A DNA stretch of 64,000 bases from Bradyrhizobium roseum (lineage in GTDB: Bacteria; Pseudomonadota; Alphaproteobacteria; Rhizobiales; Xanthobacteraceae), in NCBI RefSeq assembly GCF_030413175.1, contig NZ_CP129212.1, positions 4,402,001 through 4,466,000 of the forward strand. The letters run 5' to 3'. Shown here in pieces: positions 7,402-14,656 of this stretch. Below the pieces are notes generated by a model. That model had not been told where the DNA came from. It ran no database searches and saw only the letters and a program-made list of their open reading frames with translations. The position numbers were made by a program, and so were the translations under genes. Each line of letters begins with the position of its first letter. Position 1 is the first letter of the stretch.

Positions 7402-9155
7402 CAGAATTCACCCCAGATCCGGAAGTTCACGCGCGGGTTTCGCGCGGCAGAATAGGTTTGGCTCACCATCGGCACCGAATAGACGAGCGTGCCGTTGAGG
7501 TAGTCGAACATCTTGAAGCGCGTGCCGACGCCGTAGCTCCACACATTGAACGTCGATTGTTGCTCGGGCAGCGGCTTCAGGATGTTGGCGGTGCCGGCGT
7601 CGGTGAAGCCGAAGAATCGCCATTCGTTGAACACCGTGAATCGTGCCTGGCCCTGCCCGGTCTCGTCTTTCATCTGCTTCTGCAGCAGTTCACCGACGTT
7701 CGGACTGCGCAATTCGAGGTTTCCGACCGCGCCGTTGTCGCCGAGCGTCTCGGATTCCAGATAGCCGCGCACAGTGTCGAGACCACCGACGCTGAACTGC
7801 TCGCTCGATACCAGGGGACCGTCCGCGACCTGGCCCTGGACCTTGCCGTAGAGCTGAAAACCCTCCGGTAGCTCGTGGGTGTGCGACACGTCGGCGTTGA
7901 AATGGGTGAAGCTGGGGGACGCTTTGAAGCGCTTGTTGTCGAACGGCACTATGCCGTCGCCCAGCGGGCGCAGGTTATAAGTGATGCCCGCGTTGAACTG
8001 CGTCGTCGAGTTCTCGGCGCTGAATGTCGCGCTGTAGTTGGCAACCACCGGATAGTAGGTGACGGGAGAAGAGAACCCGTCGCCGCCGAGCTTCACGGTC
8101 TGGTCGAAATGCTTGTAGTCGACGCCGGCCGAGAGCGTATGGAAGAGATTTTCCTGCGTCGGCAGCGTGATCACGGCGCGGCTGCCGAAGATCTGTCCGG
8201 GTCCGACCACGTTGGTGCCGCCGACGGTCGCGACGTCGCTGCTCGACTTCACGCCGTAGAACAGAATGTTCAGCCAGTCGACGTCCTGGACGCGCGCAAG
8301 ATAGGACCCCGAAAAAACCGTTGCGTCGTTCGGGCGTTGCGGCGCGACCTGGTAGGTGAAACTTAGCGAGTGCCCGAGCTGCCACAGATTGTCGTAATGC
8401 ACCGTGCTGCTCAGCCGCAGCGCGGTCGTGTTGGGCGACTGCCGGTTGTTCAATTCGACGCTGGCGTGGATCGGGACCTTGTCTTCGACGTTCAGATCGA
8501 CGTCGACGGTGCCGGGCGTCACGCCGGCCCGCAGCGCCGGCGTCACGCGCCGGTCCGGCCATTGGTTGAGCGCGACGATGTCCTTGGTAACTTCGCCGAA
8601 ATTCGGGACCTTTCCCTCCTTCAGCGAGCCCGCCTTGCTGGTGATGTTGTCGAGCCGGAAGTAGCGCGAGTTCTTGACGCGAAGCCGCCCGACCTTGAGT
8701 TCGGTCACCTTGAGGGTGATCATCTTGCTCAGCGCGTTCTGCTGCGGAACGGAAACGCTGACGGTCTGAAAGCCCTTGTCGTGATAGGCCTTCTCAAGCG
8801 CTGCCCGCGCTTTTTCGACGTCGTCGGCGGTCTTGTTCGGCCCGAGAAACGGATAGATCGCTTCTTCGATTTCGATCTGCGGAAGCGTCTCGGCGCCCTG
8901 GATTGCGAAATCGTGGATGTCGAAACGCTGAACGGCAGCTGCAGCAGGCTTCTGCGCCGCAGGCGGCGAAGGCTCGGCTGGCTTCGAGGCACCTGACGAA
9001 GCGGCCTGCTTGGCGGCGTTGGCGGGCTTCGCCGCACAGGCCGGACCGGCAGCGAACAACCCACCGGCAAGAGTCACCGCTCCTGCCGTCAGGCAACACA
9101 ACATCCTGCCCGCCGGCATCCGCCAGCGCAGCTCTCTATCAATAGCCTTTTGCAC
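7401..9155 (-). CDS. TpsB outer-membrane transporter (ShlB/FhaC/HecB family)
   Basis: A protein of 584 residues from the GTG used here. The open frame continues to a GTG at 9245 and an ATG lies at 9117-9119. I prefer 9155 because it leaves a normal signal peptide (hydrophobic core around LTAGAVTLAGGLFAAG, end ACAA). A Pro/Ala linker is followed by a POTRA_2 domain (FDIHDFAIQGAETLPQIEIE, to about 165), then the ShlB-type second POTRA and a 16-strand barrel with the conserved loop-6 motif TVRGYLESE and a C-terminal Phe (IWGEF). TpsB proteins bind the TPS domain of a partner exoprotein and pass it across the outer membrane. The obvious client is the giant TpsA gene 5.5 kb upstream. The 1-bp overlap with the ExbB fusion is unusual for this family. 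Confidence 0.93.
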   Translation of the reverse strand: MQKAIDRELRWRMPAGRMLCCLTAGAVTLAGGLFAAGPACAAKPANAAKQAASSGASKPAEPSPPAAQKPAAAAVQRFDIHDFAIQGAETLPQIEIEEAIYPFLGPNKTADDVEKARAALEKAYHDKGFQTVSVSVPQQNALSKMITLKVTELKVGRLRVKNSRYFRLDNITSKAGSLKEGKVPNFGEVTKDIVALNQWPDRRVTPALRAGVTPGTVDVDLNVEDKVPIHASVELNNRQSPNTTALRLSSTVHYDNLWQLGHSLSFTYQVAPQRPNDATVFSGSYLARVQDVDWLNILFYGVKSSSDVATVGGTNVVGPGQIFGSRAVITLPTQENLFHTLSAGVDYKHFDQTVKLGGDGFSSPVTYYPVVANYSATFSAENSTTQFNAGITYNLRPLGDGIVPFDNKRFKASPSFTHFNADVSHTHELPEGFQLYGKVQGQVADGPLVSSEQFSVGGLDTVRGYLESETLGDNGAVGNLELRSPNVGELLQKQMKDETGQGQARFTVFNEWRFFGFTDAGTANILKPLPEQQSTFNVWSYGVGTRFKMFDYLNGTLVYSVPMVSQTYSAARNPRVNFRIWGEF

Positions 9156-9252
9156 GGAAAGTCCGCCCGCCCTCTGAAACCGATAGCGCGACCACGGTTG
9201 AACGCCGTGATCGCATCCCTCGTTCAGAAGACGATTGGCCGACACCGAACCT

Positions 9253-9281
9253 GCAAGACTTTTTGAGCAAAACGAGAAATT
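9253..9281 (-). promoter_or_regulatory. Candidate ECF-type promoter upstream of tpsB
   Basis: On the minus strand the sequence reads AATTTCTC, 14 bases, then GTCTTGC. The same arrangement (T-rich block, 14-base spacer, identical GTCTTGC) occurs upstream of tpsA at 25514-25543. Two partner genes sharing such an element next to two ECF sigma genes suggests a common sigma-dependent promoter. A start site about 10 bases after GTCTTGC would lie near 9243, which supports a translation start downstream of 9245. Inferred from two occurrences only. Confidence 0.3.
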
Positions 9282-9414
9282 TTTACGATTTTTTTATGGT
9301 CTGGTTTGCACGCGCGCCGGCGTCGGGCGAATCGCGCACCGAGACAGCACCGGACGCGGGTGGCGATCGGCGGAACGAAACGGATGAAAGTTTGGCGTAG
9401 CGGCTGAACTCGGT

Positions 9415-10401
9415 TCAGCCGAGCAGGACGACGCCGCCCGGCAGCGATCGCGCCTGGGCTCCGAACAGCTGCTGAACCTGGAGCACGAAGTCGCCGAGCT
9501 TGCTGATCTGAAAGGTGCCGTTGACGACCCGGAGCTTCAGCTCTGCGTTCGTGATGATGATCTTGCCGGATCGATAGCGATTGACCTCGTCCACGACATC
9601 GGCAAGTGTCTGGTCGCGAAAGATCAACAATCCGGTCTGCCAAGCCGCAACCTGGCTCGGATCGACCGGCACCGTCACTTCAAATCCGCCGGAAGAATAT
9701 GAGACCTGCTCGGCCGAGCGAAGCTGCACGGCCTTTCCGTCCAGGGTGACGTCGACCGTTCCGTTCAAACATGTCACGCGGACGTTGCCGTCGAGGCAGC
9801 GCGCATTGAAGTCCGCGTGTGATGCGCTGATGCGGCCGTTCGCGGCCAGCATGACGAACGGCTTCGGCGAGGGCCGCTTTGCAGCTACCGAAGCTTCGCC
9901 CGAAATCAACTCGATCCGGGTTTCGTTCGGCGCCGAACGCATCGCGATGCTGGTTTGAGTGTTCAATTCCAGGGATACGTCGGACGAGACGGCGATCTTG
10001 CGCTGCTCGCCTTTCCCGGTCCTGTAATCGGCGGATAGCTCCTCAAGGGACGGCCACATACCGAGCGGCGGACGGACGACGAGATAGCCGACGGCTCCAG
10101 CGGCGACCGCACCGCCCAAGAAAGCGCGACGTGCAAACACGCTGCGAGAATTGCCGTGCAAGACCGGCGCAACACCGAACGCATCCGGTCGATCGGCAAG
10201 TTCGCCGGCTGCCAAACCGGCGTTACGGAAAATCCGGGCCGCTGCCTTGAAGGCTTCTTCGTGGGCGGGGCTTTGGTCGCGCCAGCGCTGCAGCGCTTCG
10301 ACGTCGGCCCTGGTCGGCGCGCCGCCCTTCAGACGCGCAACCCAGTCGAGGGACTCCTCCAAAAGCGGGTCATCTCCGGCCGTGTCGTCGGCTGCAGTCA
10401 C
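9415..10401 (-). CDS. FecR family anti-sigma/sigma regulator
   Basis: A 328-residue protein (GTG start). Residues 15-60 match the FecR N-terminal cytoplasmic domain (DUF4880: EESLDWVARLKGG, RWRDQSPAHEEAFKAAAR). A membrane segment at about 93-113 is preceded by RRAFLG, a twin-arginine-like motif. The periplasmic FecR domain follows (DYRTGKGEQRKIAVSSDVSLELN, then ISGEASVAA), and the C-terminal 70 residues form an STN-like fold (LADVVDEVNRYRSGKIII, ending LPGGVVLLG). FecR proteins sit in the inner membrane, hold an ECF sigma factor and activate it on a periplasmic signal. The gene for that sigma is 440 bp upstream and tpsB is 260 bp downstream, making tpsB a likely target. Confidence 0.92.
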   Translation of the reverse strand: MTAADDTAGDDPLLEESLDWVARLKGGAPTRADVEALQRWRDQSPAHEEAFKAAARIFRNAGLAAGELADRPDAFGVAPVLHGNSRSVFARRAFLGGAVAAGAVGYLVVRPPLGMWPSLEELSADYRTGKGEQRKIAVSSDVSLELNTQTSIAMRSAPNETRIELISGEASVAAKRPSPKPFVMLAANGRISASHADFNARCLDGNVRVTCLNGTVDVTLDGKAVQLRSAEQVSYSSGGFEVTVPVDPSQVAAWQTGLLIFRDQTLADVVDEVNRYRSGKIIITNAELKLRVVNGTFQISKLGDFVLQVQQLFGAQARSLPGGVVLLG

Positions 10402-10839
10402 GATCTATCGTCCATCTGCCGCGCTCGCCGAACCGATATCCCACTGGAACCAAAGATGTCCAAAGCCGGTATACAGCCGATTCCACCGGAATTCGAGCGC
10501 CTCGGCACCTTGTCGCCGCGGACGGAAACGCCGCAGCGATCGGCTAGCTCGGAATGCGTCCGCGGGTCGCGGCACGATGGCTGCGATCCCTCGCGTGAAT
10601 CACTTCTGACAGATCCCGATTCGACCGCCCGCGTCATTCCCCGGAAACCTCTCCCCCAGCTTGCCAGCACTCCGAGATACTACCGCATGGTGTCTACTCG
10701 ATAGACGACTGAGAACCAGCTATCCCGAAGCCAAACCGCAACAAAGCAACTTAAAACTTACAAAATTCGTTTGCCTATATCCATATCCGCGCGTTTCACG
10801 GGCGCGCGTCAGTCGTCACGGCCTCGCTGCCAGTTTCGG
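10402..10839. other. Intergenic region between ECF sigma and fecR (438 bp)
   Basis: No convincing gene is visible. Short frames on both strands have no recognisable motif and are Arg/Ser-rich as expected for GC-rich noncoding DNA. A locally AT-rich stretch at about 10740-10790 is a plausible promoter area for fecR on the minus strand, but no clear -35/-10 pair can be named. The length is unusual for a sigma/fecR pair, which are normally adjacent or overlapping; the paralogous pair at 25579-27160 is separated by only 52 bp. Confidence 0.4.
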
Positions 10840-11382
10840 TCAGACTCGGGGTCGCGGACCGCCAAGTCGGCGTCGCAGTTTGTAATCGAGACTGTCGGCG
10901 CAGTGGCCCAGCGCGGCTCTCAAATCGCTCTCGACCGTGCGGATACTGACCTTGAGCCGCACGGCCACTTCCTGCGCCGACTGCCCATCGATCGAGATGC
11001 TGCGGAGTACTTCGCGGGACCGCGGCGGCAACTCCGCCAGTGCGCGCTTGAAGGCGTCAATCTCCGAACGCGCCTCGACTGTTCTTTCCGGATCTGGTCC
11101 GTCGTCGCATATATCCAGCAGCGCATCGATCTCCGATGCGCTGACGCGATAGTTCTGGGCCTTCTGCCGATCCTTCGCAATATTGATCGCGGTCCGGAAG
11201 ATGTAGTCGATCGGACTGCGTACCTGCACGGTATCGGTGACGCGGTCCAGCCGCAGGAACGTCTCGTGCAGGGCATCGTGTGCGAAGTCTGATGACCCCA
11301 GGCGGCGCGTGAGTTTCCTGATCAAGCCGTCGTAGTTCTCGACCAGCTGGCCTCGTAGCCGTACTCGATTAATGTCAGCCAC
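10840..11382 (-). CDS. FecI-type ECF sigma factor
   Basis: A 180-residue protein from a GTG at 11380-11382, chosen because a GGAG sequence lies about 10 bases upstream and because it matches the start of the paralogue at 26615. Region 2 is visible as DFAHDALHETFLRLDR and SPIDYIFRTAINIAKDR. Region 4 is LAELPPRSREVL followed by the helix-turn-helix SAQEVAVRLKVSIRTVESDL. Size and motifs are those of FecI-like sigma factors, which direct RNA polymerase to a few promoters and are controlled by a partner FecR. The partner gene lies downstream, after a 440-bp gap. Likely targets are the neighbouring TPS genes. Confidence 0.92.
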   Translation of the reverse strand: MADINRVRLRGQLVENYDGLIRKLTRRLGSSDFAHDALHETFLRLDRVTDTVQVRSPIDYIFRTAINIAKDRQKAQNYRVSASEIDALLDICDDGPDPERTVEARSEIDAFKRALAELPPRSREVLRSISIDGQSAQEVAVRLKVSIRTVESDLRAALGHCADSLDYKLRRRLGGPRPRV

Positions 11383-11551
11383 GTTTCGCGGGCTCCACAC
11401 ACTCTTCCGTCGTCCGCAAGACAATCTCCGGGATGATGAGGTCGTAGCGGGCCTGAACTACACATTTATGACGCAAATAATTGCTACTTTTGCGAGAATG
11501 CATCGAATTGCGCTCGTCCACGGCAATCTCATCTACCCCGGCCAATGAAGA

Positions 11552-12289
11552 TCAGGCCGGATCGAATACCAGCTGGACGTGAATGTTCAAACGATCGGGC
11601 AACTCCGGGGGGATCGGAGGCAGCGGCTGCGCGCGCCGGATCGTCTCGATCGCTTCCTTGTCGAGCATGACTTGGCCAGAACTCGTCTTCACCCATACGC
11701 CGAGCAGCTTGCCGTCCCTGCTCATCGCAAACTGTGTATCGACCCTTCCTTCGAGATGAAGGGCCCGGGCGGCGTTGGGGTAGCGCTGATATTGCGCGAC
11801 ATGCCGCAGCAGCGCCTGTTGAAATTTCACGGCCGCGCTGCTGGCCGGATCGCTCACCGCCGAGGACGACGACAGGACGCTCGATGGAGGCGCTTCCGCG
11901 GGCGTGAAAGTCCTCGCTCTTGCGACGGGAGCAGGATCATCCGATGGCGTCGGATCCGGCTCATTCAACGATGTGTCGGCGCGGTTGGCGACCGTCTGGG
12001 TGATCGATTCCGAGACCGACGCGGCAATTGTGGGAACGGAATCGGGGCGCGGAAGCAGACGAACCTGCACGACCGAGTTCTGCTGCTGGCCCGTCGAGCC
12101 GGTCGGCAGTTGCAGCCTGATCCAGTAAACACCGCCGACGAGAAACAGGGTTACCAGGATCGGCGCGAGAAACAGCCGAAGCAATTCTCCCGAAGACCAC
12201 GCCGCGGTCTCATCCGCATAAGGCAGCACGGGCGGCGCCAGCGGTACCTGCTGTTTCCGAGCCCGCTGCTGTAATTCTTCGACGATCAT
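11552..12289 (-). CDS. TonB-like protein with C-terminal TonB_C domain
   Basis: A 245-residue protein whose ATG overlaps the preceding stop (ATGA). About 35 cytoplasmic residues are followed by one membrane helix (LLRLFLAPILVTLFLVGGVYW, about 38-58), a low-complexity periplasmic spacer rich in Ser, Pro, Ala and Thr (about 75-150), and a TonB_C domain (about 155-245: FQQALLRHVAQYQRYPNAAR, then VDTQFAMSRDGKLLGVWVK, then LPDRLNIHVQLVF). The YPxxAR motif is typical of TonB family C-termini. Unlike the TonB at 3679-4443 it lacks a long Pro/Lys spacer. It is encoded with an STN-TonB_C hybrid upstream and ECF sigma downstream. A role in signalling across the periplasm, rather than in import, is inferred from this context. 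Confidence 0.85.
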   Translation of the reverse strand: MIVEELQQRARKQQVPLAPPVLPYADETAAWSSGELLRLFLAPILVTLFLVGGVYWIRLQLPTGSTGQQQNSVVQVRLLPRPDSVPTIAASVSESITQTVANRADTSLNEPDPTPSDDPAPVARARTFTPAEAPPSSVLSSSSAVSDPASSAAVKFQQALLRHVAQYQRYPNAARALHLEGRVDTQFAMSRDGKLLGVWVKTSSGQVMLDKEAIETIRRAQPLPPIPPELPDRLNIHVQLVFDPA

Positions 12290-13116
12290 TGCAGGGAATT
12301 CACGACAATGCCGACGCGGACCGGCTGCGGCATGTTCACCGGCGCCGGCCGGCTGATCGTCACCCCGCGCAGCGTCGCTGCAACCGCCGCATCGCGCTCG
12401 CGGTCGCCCGTCGACCGGAGCAACTCCGTCCGCTCGATCGTCCGCGCGGGATCGATCCATAGGTCCAGTACCGCGCGGTAACTTCCATCCCGCGTCTTCG
12501 GATTTTTCCGCAGCGCATTCTGGATATCCATCTGCACGCCCTGGCTGTAGTCCTGCAACCGGCTGTCGCCGGTGCTGGCGCCGCGCACCCGCAACGTGCC
12601 CAGAGACAGATCCGACGTGGCCAGCGGGATGGAAGGCGGCATGCGGTTCAGGCCTTCTTCGGACGGCGGAGCCAAAGTAATCGCATCCGGACGAATGTAG
12701 CGCACACGCAGCTGAGTCCCCCTCAGCAACAGGTCGAGCGCGGCGTCAGCCGTAAAGCTGCCTTCGACGGCAACAGACGTCCGGCCGACCGCCGAGTTGC
12801 TTTCATACAGCACCTGGATGCCGGTCGCCTGCCCATAGGCCTGCAGCGCACCGGCAAGCGATTGTGCCGGAATACGGAATGTGATCGGCTCGCCCGGCCG
12901 CACGCCCCGATCTTCGGCTGCACCCGCCGCGAAAATGCCGATCATCATCAGCGCCGCATAGGCGATGGGCAGAAGTCTCCGACTTCGAGGATCCGTCCGC
13001 GAGCCTTTCCATCGAGATTTCGACCAATCCATCGGAAGACTGGGAGAGTCAACAATTCTGGTGACAGGGGACGCCGTCGCGCTCGACGGACCATTCTTAT
13101 CGACCAAGAACCGCAT
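12286..13116 (-). CDS. STN-TonB_C hybrid protein (secretin/TonB short N-terminal domain)
   Basis: A 276-residue protein. The frame opens at a GTG (13203), but ATG 13114-13116 is used here; another ATG lies at 13032. After a basic N-terminus a membrane segment (about residues 50-68, AYAALMMIGIFAAG) is followed by an STN domain at about 78-155 (ITFRIPAQSLAGALQAYGQ, GIQVLYESN, FTADAALDLLLRGTQLRVRY). The C-terminal half is TonB_C-like (DIQNALRKNPKTRDG, AVLDLWIDPARTIERTELL, paired GDRERD). STN domains usually sit on TonB-dependent transducers and contact FecR. Here the domain is anchored in the inner membrane together with a TonB-type tail. The paralogue at 27165-27971 has the same layout. Overlaps the next gene by 4 bp. 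Confidence 0.82.
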   Translation of the reverse strand: MRFLVDKNGPSSATASPVTRIVDSPSLPMDWSKSRWKGSRTDPRSRRLLPIAYAALMMIGIFAAGAAEDRGVRPGEPITFRIPAQSLAGALQAYGQATGIQVLYESNSAVGRTSVAVEGSFTADAALDLLLRGTQLRVRYIRPDAITLAPPSEEGLNRMPPSIPLATSDLSLGTLRVRGASTGDSRLQDYSQGVQMDIQNALRKNPKTRDGSYRAVLDLWIDPARTIERTELLRSTGDRERDAAVAATLRGVTISRPAPVNMPQPVRVGIVVNSLQ

Positions 13117-13340
13117 TAATGACTGTCCAGACTGCCCGGGTACTCTGTAGCTGCTGCCCTCAACAGGCCCGGCAAGAACCCGCTGCGGCGCAAGCGCGGC
13201 CACGTTCTATATCAGTTGCATGACAACCATCTAACCGCAAGGCGCCGACGGCCGCGCCTCTGGCTTGCCGGCAAGCAAAGAAAGTAGTGAGAATCGAACG
13301 TTCATCACAGCCGCTAATGCGTGCTGCCGCTTGCGACGCA

Positions 13341-13796
13341 TCACTTCTTCAGGTTGAGGAGAAAGCGCAGGCTGATCGGCTGCAGCATCTCCGGCGGTGG
13401 CGCTTCGCCAATATTTCCGCGCGTCAAGATGGTCCTCAGATCCGCATCCGCACGCGCATCCTTCAGCGCCGGAAATGACACCCGTTCGACCGTCCCGTCA
13501 GGGTTGAGCCAGGCACGGACCACGAGACTAGGCGGCGCTCCATCTTCCTTGCCGGAATTCATCACATAGGCGCGAAAGCGATTGGCGACTTCCTCATCGG
13601 CGCCGACCCATGTCTCGAAGCGGTATTGCACCAGCTTTGAAAACTGCTTCCAGGACGGCGGCACATTCGACGGATCGCGGTAGTCAAGGCTCTGGGCAGC
13701 GACAGGTGCCGGCGTGATCGCCCATTGATAGAGCATCACGGCGCATAGCACGGCTACGTAATATCGAAACCGGTGCGAACCAACACTCAAAGACAT
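13341..13796 (-). CDS. Small secreted protein with TonB_C-like fold
   Basis: A 151-residue protein with a signal peptide (hydrophobic YVAVLCAVMLYQWAI, end VAAQ). The mature part has a helix (WKQFSKLVQYRFETWVG), a stretch with DEEVANRFRAYVMNSGK, and then the pattern LVVRAWLNPDGTVERVSFPAL and a final beta strand (ISLRFLLNLKK). The central motif, a basic-hydrophobic strand, Asx-Pro-Asp-Gly-turn and a second strand, is the core of TonB_C domains, and the same pattern occurs in the neighbouring STN hybrids. It has no membrane anchor beyond the signal peptide, so it would be a free periplasmic TonB_C-like module. It lies between the protease gene and the STN hybrid. Domain assignment is tentative. 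Confidence 0.65.
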   Translation of the reverse strand: MSLSVGSHRFRYYVAVLCAVMLYQWAITPAPVAAQSLDYRDPSNVPPSWKQFSKLVQYRFETWVGADEEVANRFRAYVMNSGKEDGAPPSLVVRAWLNPDGTVERVSFPALKDARADADLRTILTRGNIGEAPPPEMLQPISLRFLLNLKK

Positions 13797-13841
13797 GGCA
13801 GAGGCGCCCCCAGTGAACTCGAAATGCCCTACTCTGCCCGC

Positions 13842-14579
13842 TCAGTTTTGCAGGCAGGTGACACGGGCCGAAATCGAGGCGGCACGGTTAGCGCGGGCGG
13901 CACCGCCGGCGATCTGGGGTCGATCATCCTGATCGAAGCGAACGCCGTTGCTGGTCAAGAACGCCTTGGCCTCAGACGCACCGACGGCAAGCACACGATC
14001 GATCCGGGTCCGGCGGCTGATCACCCCTTCCACCAGACCACGGCTGTCGAGCACCGGCGCGCCGCTTGCACCGAAAGTGACCGTGGAATCGATCACGAGA
14101 TGGCCGGCCTCGCCGCCGCCCGGCGCCACGGTCGCGTTTGCGAGCACGCCGCCCCGCGCCGGCATTGCCGGCAGCTTGTCGTAGGCGGCCGCAAACATCA
14201 TGTCGTTGACAGAAGGCGCACCGTTGCGCGGAAACACGGCGGCCAGCCCCAGCGTTTTCGGCACCTTGATCAAGGCGACATCGAACCTGGGCGAAAGCGC
14301 CACGGTGCGGGCCGGCACGACGCGCCCCTCCTTGGCGACGACAAGGCGGGTACAGTCTTCCACCGCATGGCGTGCGGTAAGCATATGTCCGGCATCATCG
14401 ACGAAGAAAGCGGTGCCGCTCTTCTCGCGACGGATGGTGGCCGGCTCCGGCGGTCGCGCCAACGATTGCGGCGACGTCAGTTGCGGTGCCTGCACCGGCA
14501 TCCACAATTGCGCCGTCGCGGGCTCCACGCCCGAGAAGACTGCAATTCCACCAAGAATAATCAGGCGCCGGAACATCAC
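13842..14579 (-). CDS. Secreted trypsin-like serine protease
   Basis: A 245-residue protein with signal peptide (end ATAQ near residue 24). The chymotrypsin-fold triad is intact: His71 in MLTARHAVEDC, Asp100 in SPRFDVALIKV and Ser172 in TFGASGAPVLD. There is no PDZ domain, so it is a short stand-alone trypsin rather than a full DegP/HtrA. It lies 78 bp after the tpsA gene and 45 bp before the small TonB_C-like gene, in the same orientation. Possible roles are maturation of the giant exoprotein or quality control in the periplasm; these are inferences from position. A C-terminal Cys (ARVTCLQN) may pair with Cys76. Confidence 0.88.
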   Translation of the reverse strand: MMFRRLIILGGIAVFSGVEPATAQLWMPVQAPQLTSPQSLARPPEPATIRREKSGTAFFVDDAGHMLTARHAVEDCTRLVVAKEGRVVPARTVALSPRFDVALIKVPKTLGLAAVFPRNGAPSVNDMMFAAAYDKLPAMPARGGVLANATVAPGGGEAGHLVIDSTVTFGASGAPVLDSRGLVEGVISRRTRIDRVLAVGASEAKAFLTSNGVRFDQDDRPQIAGGAARANRAASISARVTCLQN

Positions 14580-14656
14580 GCCACATCATCTCTCATGCCG
14601 GCATTGCCTCGTCAATTCACGTCGCGTGCGACCGCGAGCGACGTCGAGCAGGTCGA

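Noticed and set aside
5380..7455. Plus-strand open frame of 691 codons opposite the ExbB fusion and exbD
   Set aside because: Antisense to clearly assigned domains; Arg/Asp/His-rich with no fold expected.
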